A DNA stretch of 24,559 nucleotides from Opacimonas sp964559075 (GTDB taxonomy: Bacteria; Pseudomonadota; Gammaproteobacteria; Enterobacterales; Alteromonadaceae): NCBI GenBank assembly GCA_964559075.1, contig CAZLGJ010000031.1, positions 1 through 24,559 on the forward strand, read 5' to 3'. This document shows positions 8,139 to 16,105 of this stretch, piece after piece (positions within the stretch are counted from its first letter, which is position 1; each line of letters starts with the position of its first letter). The notes beneath the pieces were generated by a model that was given only the letters and a program-made list of their open reading frames with translations, made no database searches and was not told the DNA's origin. Made by a program: the position numbers and the translations under genes.

Positions 8139-8672
8139 GTGCAACGCATCGGTTTATTTTACGGCTCTACGACTTGCTATACTGAAATGGCAGGTGAAAA
8201 AATCAAAGCCGAGCTTGAAATGCGCGCGCCAGTGACGGTTGATTTACTCAACATCAAGGATCACTCTTTGGCCAAAATAAGCGACTATTCCCACCTCATC
8301 TTAGGTATTTCCACTTGGGACTTTGGTGAACTGCAAGAAGACTGGGAAAGCCAATGGGACGATGCCGCAGCGCTAGATTTTAGCGGTAAAATGGTGGCTC
8401 TGTATGGCTTGGGTGACATGTACGGCTATGCGGATTGGTTTCAAGATGCGTTGGGCATGCTACACGATGTCGTGGTCGTTGCAGGCGCGCAAATTACAGG
8501 TTACTGGCCCAACACGCCGGACTATGAATTTACCGCATCTAAGGCGTTAACCGAAGACAAGGCGTTTTTTGTCGGACTTGCCTTGGATGACGAAAACCAA
8601 TTTGACCAAACCGATGCCCGCATTGCTGCTTGGTTAGACAGTATGCTAGACGAGATTGTGCCGGCTACATGA
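8139..8672 (+). CDS. fldB: Flavodoxin FldB-like
   Basis: FMN-binding electron-transfer protein of the long-chain flavodoxin class, closely matching E. coli FldB along its length. The FMN phosphate loop is FYGSTTCYTE near residues 7-16. The flavin-flanking loops are STWDFGELQEDWE (Trp stacking on the isoalloxazine) and GLGDMYGYADWFQDALG. The C-terminal part FVGLALDDENQFD is also typical. Start: GTG at 8139, giving 177 aa, because AGGAG sits seven bases upstream. Flavodoxins of this class supply electrons to radical-SAM and biosynthetic enzymes. The stop overlaps the ATG of the following LPD1 gene (ATGA), implying translational coupling. Confidence 0.92.
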   Translation: MQRIGLFYGSTTCYTEMAGEKIKAELEMRAPVTVDLLNIKDHSLAKISDYSHLILGISTWDFGELQEDWESQWDDAAALDFSGKMVALYGLGDMYGYADWFQDALGMLHDVVVVAGAQITGYWPNTPDYEFTASKALTEDKAFFVGLALDDENQFDQTDARIAAWLDSMLDEIVPAT

Positions 8673-9457
8673 GCAATCGCATCGCGCGAGAATTTTTTCG
8701 CAACGGTCCATCGCATCGCGATGGTGCTGACGTTACCTTTGGCGATATTCAAAAATTTTTTCACTTACGCGGCATCACCATTGGTAAATGGGTCACGCGC
8801 GACGAACAAGCCATTGCCGCTAATTTATTCTTTGATGCGCTATGTGATTTAGCTGATATCTTAGCGGTACCCTATTCCACCATGGGCTTAAATGGTTCGC
8901 TAGCATTGGCCTTTGGCAGCGGTGGGCGCAAAGGGGTCAGCGCGCACTATACCCCGATGAAACGCGAATTAGCCCTGGCCAAAAACGCCGGTGCCGGGTC
9001 CTTAGCTCATGAGTGGTTTCACGCATTTGATCACTACATCGCCGATAAAATGTTTGTCGATGCCAAAGCTGGGAGTTTTGCCTCGATGCTGTGCATTCAA
9101 TCAGCAAACAGCATCGCACACCCGCTTAACATGCGTCTACTCACCTGTTTACACACCATTATGCTGAGTCCTCTTGAAAATGAGCTCAACCCTTTTATGC
9201 AGCGCGCTGTGAACCTGGATAAAGCCAACCAAAGTGTCTATTTCGCGTTGCCACAAGAGGTGTGTGCTCGAGCATTTGAGGCAATGGTGCAAGATCATTC
9301 TCGCAAAAATCAGTTCTTAGTCTCTGGCACCAAACAATCTCGATGGGCTCAGCAAGGCGCATATCCAGATGGCGCACAGCGGGCGTTGATAAACGCTCAG
9401 CTGACCACGTATTTTACGCATTTGGGCAAAGCGTTAGCACATCGACAGGAAAGGTAG
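8669..9457 (+). CDS. LPD1-domain (CLCA_X family) metallopeptidase-like protein
   Basis: A 262-aa protein that matches, from memory, the LPD1 domain of 'polyvalent' mobile-element proteins and the chromosomal CLCA_X family. Key parts are FGDIQKFFHLRGITIGKWV near the start, a middle block MGLNGSLALAFGSGG, and GAGSLAHEWFHAFDHY, with an HEWFH zinc-binding-type motif at residues 114-118 followed by Asp121. These features suggest a zincin-like protease, but its substrate is unknown. No signal peptide or membrane segment is seen. I chose the ATG at 8669, which overlaps the fldB stop by four bases; the frame is open further upstream but only inside fldB. The gene sits alone rather than in a mobile element, so it looks like a stable chromosomal gene. 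Confidence 0.75.
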   Translation: MSNRIAREFFRNGPSHRDGADVTFGDIQKFFHLRGITIGKWVTRDEQAIAANLFFDALCDLADILAVPYSTMGLNGSLALAFGSGGRKGVSAHYTPMKRELALAKNAGAGSLAHEWFHAFDHYIADKMFVDAKAGSFASMLCIQSANSIAHPLNMRLLTCLHTIMLSPLENELNPFMQRAVNLDKANQSVYFALPQEVCARAFEAMVQDHSRKNQFLVSGTKQSRWAQQGAYPDGAQRALINAQLTTYFTHLGKALAHRQER

Positions 9458-9458
9458 T

Positions 9459-9482
9459 TTTTTTGCTCTGTCAAGCAAAAAA
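9459..9482. repeat. AT-rich inverted repeat after the LPD1 gene
   Basis: A perfect nine-base inverted repeat, TTTTTTGCT-CTGTCA-AGCAAAAAA, begins two bases after the LPD1 stop codon. The T-run is inside the stem rather than after it, so this is not a standard terminator, although it could act as a weak one in either direction. Confidence 0.45.
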
Positions 9483-9578
9483 GATACATTCTATTTACAA
9501 ATATCACTATTCATTTTGTGACGCTTTTATTATACTAGTCAACTAAGTTCACCATAAATAAGATTAATAGTAGGTAGT

Positions 9579-9983
9579 ATGAAAAAGAAAAAACATACCT
9601 CGAACGACGACGAAGCACAGATTGACATGACTCCGATGCTAGACATCGTATTTATCATGTTGATTTTCTTTATCGTGACGACGTCGTTTGCCAAAGAAAA
9701 AGGGCTTGATGTTAATCGTCCAAAAGACAACAACGAATCTAAGCAACCGAGCAAAGCGTTATCTATTCAAATCGATGATGCAGGCGTGATCAAAATGAAC
9801 GGTCGTGAAGTCGACATCCGTCGTGTAGTGGCAAATATTCAAACGTTTTTGGCAGAAAACAACACTGACGTTGCGGCTATTCAAGCGCACGAAGATGCTG
9901 AGCATGGCATTGTTGTAGAGGTCATGAACCAAGCTAAGATTGCAGGTATTAACCGCGTATCGGTATTAGTCAAAGAAGACTAA
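9579..9983 (+). CDS. exbD: ExbD/TolR-family biopolymer transport protein, orphan
   Basis: Inner-membrane protein of the proton-driven ExbB-ExbD or TolQ-TolR motor class. It has a short cytoplasmic N-terminus and a single membrane segment of about residues 21-38 that contains the conserved proton-path aspartate Asp22 (MTPMLDIVFIMLIFFIVTT). A periplasmic domain ends in VVEVMNQAKIAGINRVSVLVKE. Length 134 aa is typical. Such proteins usually work with an ExbB/TolQ homologue encoded next door; none is present here, and the gene is bounded by an AT-rich gap of about 120 bases upstream and a strong terminator downstream. I see no clear Fur box upstream. The partner must be encoded elsewhere if it works as a motor. 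Confidence 0.9.
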   Translation: MKKKKHTSNDDEAQIDMTPMLDIVFIMLIFFIVTTSFAKEKGLDVNRPKDNNESKQPSKALSIQIDDAGVIKMNGREVDIRRVVANIQTFLAENNTDVAAIQAHEDAEHGIVVEVMNQAKIAGINRVSVLVKED

Positions 9984-10002
9984 GTTAGCAACACATTCAA
10001 TT

Positions 10003-10026
10003 AGCCGCCTTCAGGGCGGCTTTTTT
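10003..10026 (+). terminator. Intrinsic terminator after exbD
   Basis: Stem AGCCGCC / GGCGGCT around a five-base TTCAG loop, then an uninterrupted T-run. It lies about 20 bases after the exbD stop and faces the convergent YgjV-family gene. Confidence 0.92.
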
Positions 10027-10050
10027 GTGCCTTGATATATGAATAACCGA

Positions 10051-10551
10051 TTATGCCTTGCGCATTTTTAACAAAATATTACTGATGTTGACGAGATTAA
10101 ATATCGTGCCAAAAATACTGCCAACAATCGTAGCGTAAAGGCAGCCAAGACTTTCCGCTAACAAGAACCAGCGCCGCATGACTTCCACTTGCGTGATAAC
10201 GATTGACCCAACGGTAAAGATGAACCCCGAAGCATAAGCCAAAAATAGCAGCGGACCGTGCTCTAAAATAAAATATTCAATCAGCATTGCAGCCACGTTC
10301 AGCGAAACAAATAATACCACCACCCATTGTGCGCGACTTTTTAGCGCCACTGCGTTGCGCAGTGCAGCTAAACCACAGCCGATAGCTGCAGCAAAAGCGG
10401 CCAATAAATAAAAATGTAGACTTAAACAGGCCATCGAACAGCCAGAAAAAATCAAATAACGGCGCATGTCATCCTGTCGATATGCAATGATGTTAAAGAC
10501 TAGCGCTGACGCACCAAAAGCTTCAGCTGTAACATTGATATCAGCTAGCAT
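10051..10551 (-). CDS. YgjV-family inner-membrane protein
   Basis: A 166-aa protein with several hydrophobic segments (for example FGASALVFNIIAY, SMACLSLHFYLLAAFAAAIG, WVVVLFVSLNVAAMLIEYF, LLFLAYASGFIFTVGSIVI, and a C-terminal IVGSIFGTIFNLVNISNIL). The pattern and the terminal FNxxNI stretch fit the Imp-YgjV family of bacterial inner-membrane proteins, whose function is not established. I chose the ATG at 10551 because it overlaps the end of the upstream small gene by 11 bases and starts at the family-like part; a longer reading adds 30 residues inside that gene. It is the last gene of a four-gene minus-strand unit. Confidence 0.75.
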   Translation of the reverse strand: MLADINVTAEAFGASALVFNIIAYRQDDMRRYLIFSGCSMACLSLHFYLLAAFAAAIGCGLAALRNAVALKSRAQWVVVLFVSLNVAAMLIEYFILEHGPLLFLAYASGFIFTVGSIVITQVEVMRRWFLLAESLGCLYATIVGSIFGTIFNLVNISNILLKMRKA

Positions 10552-10897
10552 GTTCAGACAACCACTCCTGATAGGATATAACGTAGGTTTCTTCAATATT
10601 GTCGGCTGGATACGCGTACAGACTAAACTCGTCGCGAACAAAGTGACTCAGCACAATCACAAATGGCGGCGCAGTGCTGACAACCCCACCAAAAGGTTCA
10701 ATGACCGGCACTTGGTATTTTTCGACCACCAACAGTGGAACAGATTTGCCGTCTATCTCCACACTGCCCGTTAGCACTGGGTTGGGGATAATGGCATAGA
10801 TCTCAAACTTAGGGATGTGAATTGGAATACCATCCCAGCTGATTGGGGTAATCTCAATGGTATTGGATAACTGTGCAATATCGGTCAAGTTAGTCAT
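10541..10897 (-). CDS. Small CheW-like protein of unknown function
   Basis: A 118-aa protein without signal peptide or membrane segment. The order of hydrophobic strands, DGIPIHIPKFEIYAIIPNP, then GSVEIDGKSVPLLVVEKYQ, then FVIVLSHF, recalls CheW domains, in which a receptor-coupling fold carries a '(V/I)xGxxxxxGxxVPVxDL' stretch. The match is by eye and weak, and other chemotaxis genes are absent here. It lies nine bases after trmN6 and overlaps the YgjV-family gene by 11 bases, so co-expression with both is likely. If it is not CheW-like, it is a hypothetical protein of an Alteromonadales-type family. Confidence 0.55.
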   Translation of the reverse strand: MTNLTDIAQLSNTIEITPISWDGIPIHIPKFEIYAIIPNPVLTGSVEIDGKSVPLLVVEKYQVPVIEPFGGVVSTAPPFVIVLSHFVRDEFSLYAYPADNIEETYVISYQEWLSEHAS

Positions 10898-10906
10898 AAA
10901 TGAACA

Positions 10907-11650
10907 TTAAAAGTTGAGATAATATGCTCGGCACAGCTCGCGATATTGTTCGGTGTATTGCCCTGCATCATCGTGGATGATGAGAACTTCATGATGCAAG
11001 GCCTGTTTGGTTCGCGTCAAACACAAACAGCAGCGAATGGTAGTAGTCATATCATTACTGCTGACATCCAAGCGCGCTTTGACATACAGCTGATGAGCTT
11101 CAGCCAACTCCAGCATATCAGTCAACTCACTATGTGGAATAACACAATAGAATGTTCCATCTACTGCAAGTAAGCGATCGACTTGTTCGATCAATTGCTT
11201 GTGTGACAAATGCTGTTGGCTGCGTGCATACACTCGGGCCTGATTGGGATCAATGAGGTTGTGCTGGCGTTTGTGTACCCCTCTAAAATACGGCGGATTA
11301 GATATGATCAGCATGTATTTATGAGAGGGGTAAAAACGTTTGATATCGGTTTCAATAACTTTAATCTGATGCGCAAAATTTGATTTTTTGACATTGTTAC
11401 GCGCTTGACGGGCTGCGGCTGGCTCAACCTCAACTGCGCTAAAGCGTGCTTTGGGTTGCTTTTGCGCAAGCATCAAGGCCAGTAAGCCTGAACCAGTACC
11501 AATATCCAAGATTTCAGTCGCCTCCCCGACCTGTGTCCATGCGCCCAAAATGATACTGTCGGTACCCACTTTCATTGCGCACTGGTCATGCTCAACACTA
11601 AATTGTTTGAAGCGAAACCCACTGGACTTGCTTGTATCAGAAAAGGACAT
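10907..11650 (-). CDS. trmN6: tRNA1(Val) (adenine(37)-N6)-methyltransferase TrmN6
   Basis: S-adenosylmethionine-dependent methyltransferase (E. coli YfiC) that makes m6A37 next to the anticodon of tRNA1(Val). The cofactor-binding loop is LDIGTGSGLLALM (residues 48-60) and the catalytic N6-adenine motif is NPPY (118-121, in ISNPPYFRG). The N-terminal RFKQFSVEHDQCAMKVGTDSIILGAW is a strong family signature. Length 247 aa is usual. No clear Shine-Dalgarno is seen before the ATG. The gene lies 21 bases after the reductase gene and nine before the CheW-like gene. Confidence 0.93.
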   Translation of the reverse strand: MSFSDTSKSSGFRFKQFSVEHDQCAMKVGTDSIILGAWTQVGEATEILDIGTGSGLLALMLAQKQPKARFSAVEVEPAAARQARNNVKKSNFAHQIKVIETDIKRFYPSHKYMLIISNPPYFRGVHKRQHNLIDPNQARVYARSQQHLSHKQLIEQVDRLLAVDGTFYCVIPHSELTDMLELAEAHQLYVKARLDVSSNDMTTTIRCCLCLTRTKQALHHEVLIIHDDAGQYTEQYRELCRAYYLNF

Positions 11651-11671
11651 AATGATGATGTTGTTATTGGC

Positions 11672-12304
11672 TTATTTTGGCTGTAAGTCTATCATTTGTT
11701 GCGCAACATGGTTAGCATGAATTGGCTTATATTTGGCTAACTTACCCACAAATAGCCACGGGCACCACTGGCTTATCCAAATCCCGACTCGTTCAGCACG
11801 ACGATACTCCTCGCGCTCTCCCAACAATAATGACGGACGCACTGCAGCCGCAAAAGCAAGCTGCGGCATAGTCATGATGGCAGACTCAAGCTCACCTTTG
11901 ACTTTGAGATAAAAATGTTTACTGCGCTTATCGGCACCAACACTAGATACCCACACAAAGCCCTTGGCACGTTGTGCGCGAGCGAGCTGAGCGGCGACAT
12001 GCACCAGCTGAAAGTCGACATAACGAAAGGCTGATTGAGAACCCGCCTTTTTGATCGTCGTACCCAAGCAGCAAAACACATGGTCCACGCTAAAATAGCC
12101 TTGATAATCTTGAAAATCGTCAAAGTCAATTTGCAGCACGCGTAATTTGAGCTGCGGATCATGAAACTCCCCCCGCCTCAATTCGCGCCTGACAATAATC
12201 GTCACCTCGCGATAATCTGGATGTGCTAGCAGCATTTGCGTGAGTGCCTTTCCAACGAGCCCAGTTGCACCCACCACGGTAGCGCTTAATTCGGTTGCTT
12301 GCAT
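11672..12304 (-). CDS. HTATIP2/TIP30-like NAD(P)-binding protein
   Basis: A 210-aa atypical short-chain dehydrogenase fold. The nucleotide-binding loop VGATGLVGK lies at residues 11-19; later blocks are DHVFCCLGTTIKKAGS, FVWVSSVGADKRSKHFYLKVKGELE (with the YxxxK active-site pattern) and AAVRPSLLLGEREE, as in HTATIP2-like bacterial oxidoreductases. The substrate is unknown. I chose the ATG at 12304 over the adjacent TTG at 12307. It is the first gene of a minus-strand unit with trmN6, and shares a 70-base divergent promoter gap with the dipeptidyl peptidase gene. Confidence 0.85.
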   Translation of the reverse strand: MQATELSATVVGATGLVGKALTQMLLAHPDYREVTIIVRRELRRGEFHDPQLKLRVLQIDFDDFQDYQGYFSVDHVFCCLGTTIKKAGSQSAFRYVDFQLVHVAAQLARAQRAKGFVWVSSVGADKRSKHFYLKVKGELESAIMTMPQLAFAAAVRPSLLLGEREEYRRAERVGIWISQWCPWLFVGKLAKYKPIHANHVAQQMIDLQPK

Positions 12305-12374
12305 CAATGTGATCTCACCGTTTTTTTTATTTATGATAAACTAATGTCGTTAACAATTATAAGAGCGACGACAC

Positions 12375-14582
12375 ATGCCACGATTATTTCATATCTGTTT
12401 ATTATTGCTACTTGTCATCTCGACAAACAGTAATGCCCAAGAGCTCAGTATTGAGCGCATCATGTCAGCACCCAGTTTAAGTGGACAAACCCCAACCGCA
12501 CTCAAACTGTCACCAGATGGCCAGCGCGTTACGTTCATTCGTGCTAAAGCCACCGATAATAACCGATTTGACTTATGGGAGTACCATATTGCCTCAGGTA
12601 CCGAGCGCTTATTAGTCGACGCCGACTTTTTGCATCAAGGGGATGAAAACTTATCTGATGAAGAAAAAGCCCGCCGTGAGCGCCTGCGTCTTTCTGGGTC
12701 GGGTATAGTGTCTTATACTTGGTCCAAAGATGGCAAGGCGTTGATTTTTCCATTAGCAGGAGATGTGTACTTCTACGTGCTTGGCGCCAAAAAAGCTCAA
12801 CGCTTACTCGATACTCCCAAGTTTGAGACCGACATCAAACTCTCGCCAAAGGGCAACTACGTATCTTATATTCGCGAACAAAACCTCTATATCATGGAGA
12901 TTGCGACTCGTGAGGAGACGGCAATTACAACCAAAGGCGGCGATGATATCAAGTTTGGTATGGCGGAATTTGTTGCCCAAGAAGAAATGTCGCGCATGAC
13001 TGGTTATTGGTGGGCACCCGATGAATCAGCAATTGCCTTTACCCGCACCGATGAAAGTGGCGTAAAAGACGCCGTGCGTTCAGAAATCTATGCCGACCGC
13101 ATTGATATGATCAACCAAAAATACCCCTTTGCCGGCACCGATAACGCGGTAGTAGAGCTATTCGTTCAGACACTTAAAGACGCGAAGCGCACAGCGGTAC
13201 CGCTTAGTGATAATGCGGATTTTTATTTACCGCGCGTCAAATGGATGGATCATCAGACGCTCACCTATCAGTGGCAATCTCGTGACCAAAAACACCTCGA
13301 GCTACGCGCATTTAACCTGACTGACAACAGCACCAAACTCTTAGTCAAAGAAACCAGTCCAACTTGGCTAAACCTGCATGATGACTTGCGTTTCCTCAAG
13401 CAATCAGAGCAGTTTATCTGGGCCAGTGAACGCGATGGGTATAAACACCTGTATCTGTACCACAACGATGGTCGCTTGAACCGTCAGCTTACCCAAGGAG
13501 ATTGGGTTGTCACCGGCATTAATGCGGTGGATGAAAACAGTCAGACCGTGTATTTTAGCGGCCGTGCCGACACGCCATTAGAATCTCACCTGTACCGCGT
13601 TGGACTAGCTGGTGGGGATATTGCACGGATTACAGCTGCGGGTTATTTTAATAATGTGACCTTTAGCGACGACGCGTCCGTGTACATCAACGCCTTTTCG
13701 AGCATCAATACTCCCCCACAAACGGCTCTGTACCGTGCTAACGGTGAGCGCCTTACGTGGTTAATTGAAAATGCGGTCGACGCTGATCATCCACTGGCGA
13801 ACTATATCCAAAACTGGGTCGAACCGGAGTTTGGTACGATCAAAACCGCCGATGGTACTGAATTATACTATCGCTTATATCAACCAGCAGGTGTCACCAA
13901 AGACGCCCCGGCCATTGTTTATCACTACGGCGGTCCAATTGCACAAGTCGTGACCAATCGCTGGGCTGGCACACGTGGCTTAATGTTCCAGTATTGGGCA
14001 CAACAGGGCTTCGTTGTTTTTAGTCTCGATAATCGCGGCTCTAACTATCGCGGCAAAGCGTTTGAAGACCCGCTTTATCAAGCGATGGGAGGCATTGAAG
14101 TAGCTGACCAAAAACTCGGCATCGAATGGCTTAAACAACAAGACTTTGTGGATGCTGACCGCGTTGGGATTTATGGCCACAGTTATGGTGGCTACATGAC
14201 GCTGATGACGATGTTTAAGCACCCAGGTTTGGTGAAGGCCGGGGTATCTGGGGCTCCGGTCACTGAATGGCGCTTGTACGATACGCATTATACCGAGCGC
14301 TACATGGGCGATCCGCGCAAAGTCGCTGACAAATACGATGCTGCATCAGTCTTTCCCTATGCCAATCAGCTTGAAGATGAGCTGTTGATCATGCACGGTA
14401 TGGCGGATGACAACGTCTTATTTACGCATGCAACCAAGCTATATAAGCACTTGCAGGACAACGCCAAGTTGTTTTACGTGATGGATTATCCGGGGAAAAA
14501 ACACGGGATCCGCGGCAAAAATACGCAGATCCACATGTACAAAACCATCACCAAGCATTTTACGACGCATTTAGGCAAGTAG
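12375..14582 (+). CDS. Dipeptidyl peptidase IV, S9 family
   Basis: Secreted serine exopeptidase that removes X-Pro or X-Ala dipeptides from peptide N-termini. A signal peptide covers about residues 1-21 (HICLLLLLVISTNSNAQ). An N-terminal beta-propeller domain (to about residue 480) includes the S9B helix with the N-terminus-binding glutamates, FVAQEEMSRMTGYWWAPDE. The C-terminal alpha/beta-hydrolase domain has the catalytic triad Ser603 (GHSYGGYMT), Asp678 (MADDNVLF) and His710 (KKHGIRG). Length 735 aa fits bacterial DPP IV. It stands alone, divergent from the HTATIP2-like gene; a peptide-scavenging role suits a marine heterotroph. Confidence 0.95.
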   Translation: MPRLFHICLLLLLVISTNSNAQELSIERIMSAPSLSGQTPTALKLSPDGQRVTFIRAKATDNNRFDLWEYHIASGTERLLVDADFLHQGDENLSDEEKARRERLRLSGSGIVSYTWSKDGKALIFPLAGDVYFYVLGAKKAQRLLDTPKFETDIKLSPKGNYVSYIREQNLYIMEIATREETAITTKGGDDIKFGMAEFVAQEEMSRMTGYWWAPDESAIAFTRTDESGVKDAVRSEIYADRIDMINQKYPFAGTDNAVVELFVQTLKDAKRTAVPLSDNADFYLPRVKWMDHQTLTYQWQSRDQKHLELRAFNLTDNSTKLLVKETSPTWLNLHDDLRFLKQSEQFIWASERDGYKHLYLYHNDGRLNRQLTQGDWVVTGINAVDENSQTVYFSGRADTPLESHLYRVGLAGGDIARITAAGYFNNVTFSDDASVYINAFSSINTPPQTALYRANGERLTWLIENAVDADHPLANYIQNWVEPEFGTIKTADGTELYYRLYQPAGVTKDAPAIVYHYGGPIAQVVTNRWAGTRGLMFQYWAQQGFVVFSLDNRGSNYRGKAFEDPLYQAMGGIEVADQKLGIEWLKQQDFVDADRVGIYGHSYGGYMTLMTMFKHPGLVKAGVSGAPVTEWRLYDTHYTERYMGDPRKVADKYDAASVFPYANQLEDELLIMHGMADDNVLFTHATKLYKHLQDNAKLFYVMDYPGKKHGIRGKNTQIHMYKTITKHFTTHLGK

Positions 14583-14608
14583 CGTCGCATAAATTGGCGT
14601 GCTTGACG

Positions 14609-14980
14609 TTAGCTAAATAGGTTATTGGCTAGGGCTTGCTGCACACCCATCGCACACTCGGGGGTGAGCGTGACTTCCATCATCTCACCGCCCGATACAT
14701 AGATCTTAAGCTCTGATTCCATGTCGAAGCGCCCGGCCGTTTCTACTTTAAACTGCGTGATAGATTTGTAGGGAATGGAATGATATTCGACTTTTTTGCC
14801 GGTGATCCCCTGCTTATCTAGCATGATCAGGCGATAGTTGGTAAAAATAAACATATCCCGCACTAATTTATAGGCAATAGTGACATGCTCAGATGACGCC
14901 AACACTCCGGACATTTCCTCTTGGATCTCGGCCACATCCACTTCAGACGCATTACCTAGTAAACTATCGAATAAACCCAT
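14609..14980 (-). CDS. Bacterial PH-domain protein (bPH_1/DUF1696)
   Basis: A 123-aa soluble protein of the bacterial pleckstrin-homology family formerly called DUF1696. Typical segments are MGLFDSLLG at the start, YKLVRDMFIFTNYRLIMLDKQG, and KKVEYHSIPYKSITQFKVETAG, ending in a helix with the pattern MGVQQALANNLF. The function of the family is not established. A good AAGGA ribosome-binding site lies upstream of the ATG at 14980. The gene converges on the dipeptidyl peptidase gene and is divergent from the dehydratase gene. Confidence 0.85.
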   Translation of the reverse strand: MGLFDSLLGNASEVDVAEIQEEMSGVLASSEHVTIAYKLVRDMFIFTNYRLIMLDKQGITGKKVEYHSIPYKSITQFKVETAGRFDMESELKIYVSGGEMMEVTLTPECAMGVQQALANNLFS

Positions 14981-15082
14981 GATTAATCTTCCTTTTTTGC
15001 TTAAATTTGCGCAAAGTGCGCGACTCCATTACAGTGTAGTACAAACGCGAACAGAATAACGAACATATTAAATAGTGCCCAG

Positions 15083-16081
15083 ATGACAATTTCGTTTCAA
15101 GATATTAAAGACGCGCAGGCGCGTTTATCCGGACATATCCAACACACGCCTATCGTTACCTCATCCTTGCTGAATGCTTGGTTAGGCCATCGCGTGCTGT
15201 TTAAAGCAGAATGTCTGCAAACAACCGGATCGTTTAAGCTACGCGGCGCCACCAATTTTGTTCAACACGCATTAGCGCAACACAGCTTGCCCGATTATAT
15301 TGTGGCAAATTCCTCGGGCAATCACGCCCAAGCGGTGGCCTATGCTGGCGGTCATGCCGGTCGTGATGTGACTATTTTTAGCACCGACAACATTGCCAGT
15401 GTTAAAGCACAAGCCACGAAAGAATACGGCGCGGATTTATACCTCTACCCTACTCGTCTCGAAGCTGATGAAGCGGTAGCTGCCGCTGCCAGTGAAGACA
15501 ATGTGGTGTGGATCCCGCCATTTAACCATGCCGATATTATTGCCGGTCAAGGCACGGCTACTTGTGAAGCCATACAGCAGCTACAACAACAGCAAATCTC
15601 GCCAGATGCAATTTTTGCTCCGTGCGGCGGCGGTGGTTTGCTATCGGGTGCGGTTGTCGCTGCGCGCGAACTTACACCACAGGCTCAAGTCATTGGTGTT
15701 GAGCCACAAGCGGCAAACGACGCCTCCCTATCTTTGCAACAAGGCCATATTGTGCAATTGACGAAGCCGCCGGTCACGCTTGCCGACGGCGCTGCCACAC
15801 CTGCTGTAGGAGAGCTAACTTTCCCGCTATTACAACAGCTCGATGGCTTTTATGAAGCCGATGAAATCCAAATTGCCTACTGGACCCAGTGGCTTCAACA
15901 TCTATTAAAGCTGCATATAGAGCCGACATGTTGTATGACGATGTCAGGCGTAGCAGCATGGCTCAGTGAACAAACTACGCAACAGACGGTATTAGTCATC
16001 TTGTCCGGTGGTAATATCAGCCCACAGAGCATGCAGCGGATTTATGCCACCGATTATTTACAACAACCGCCAGCTTTGTGA
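15083..16081 (+). CDS. PLP-dependent serine/threonine dehydratase or serine racemase-like enzyme
   Basis: A 332-aa fold-type II pyridoxal-phosphate enzyme. The Schiff-base lysine is Lys52 in TGSFKLRGA, the substrate loop is SSGNHAQ (residues 77-83) and the phosphate-binding loop is CGGGGLLSG (181-189). Glu207, Ala211 and Asp213 in VEPQAANDA match the divalent-metal site of eukaryotic serine racemases, and Ser78 matches their second catalytic base. There is no C-terminal ACT regulatory domain, so it is not the biosynthetic IlvA type. Candidate activities are catabolic threonine/serine deamination, serine racemisation or threo-3-hydroxyaspartate ammonia-lyase. It is followed 82 bases later by a GntP-type permease, suggesting uptake and breakdown of one substrate. 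Confidence 0.85.
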   Translation: MTISFQDIKDAQARLSGHIQHTPIVTSSLLNAWLGHRVLFKAECLQTTGSFKLRGATNFVQHALAQHSLPDYIVANSSGNHAQAVAYAGGHAGRDVTIFSTDNIASVKAQATKEYGADLYLYPTRLEADEAVAAAASEDNVVWIPPFNHADIIAGQGTATCEAIQQLQQQQISPDAIFAPCGGGGLLSGAVVAARELTPQAQVIGVEPQAANDASLSLQQGHIVQLTKPPVTLADGAATPAVGELTFPLLQQLDGFYEADEIQIAYWTQWLQHLLKLHIEPTCCMTMSGVAAWLSEQTTQQTVLVILSGGNISPQSMQRIYATDYLQQPPAL

Positions 16082-16091
16082 GTTGATCTAT

Positions 16092-16105
16092 TTGATATAA
16101 ATCAA
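16092..16105 (+). promoter_or_regulatory. Perfect FNR-type palindrome upstream of the GntP permease
   Basis: TTGAT-ATAA-ATCAA matches the FNR consensus TTGATnnnnATCAA at all ten fixed bases. It begins 11 bases after the dehydratase stop and ends 58 bases before the permease ATG. A CATAAG hexamer at 16126-16131 would place the site about 40 bases upstream of a start, the usual position for activation by FNR. The site may therefore give the permease its own oxygen-controlled promoter. Confidence 0.65.

Noticed and set aside
8669..9457. LPD1 gene as evidence of a prophage or conjugative element
   Set aside because: No integrase, relaxase, phage or plasmid gene is nearby, and it is coupled to a housekeeping flavodoxin gene.
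9458..9578. Fur box or strong promoter before exbD
   Set aside because: I could not find a convincing 19-base Fur palindrome; a TATACT at 9531-9536 lacks a good -35 hexamer.
12309..12318. Palindrome GTGATCTCAC as a CRP site between the reductase and dipeptidyl peptidase genes
   Set aside because: The spacing between half sites is too short for CRP (TGTGA-N6-TCACA), so it is probably chance.
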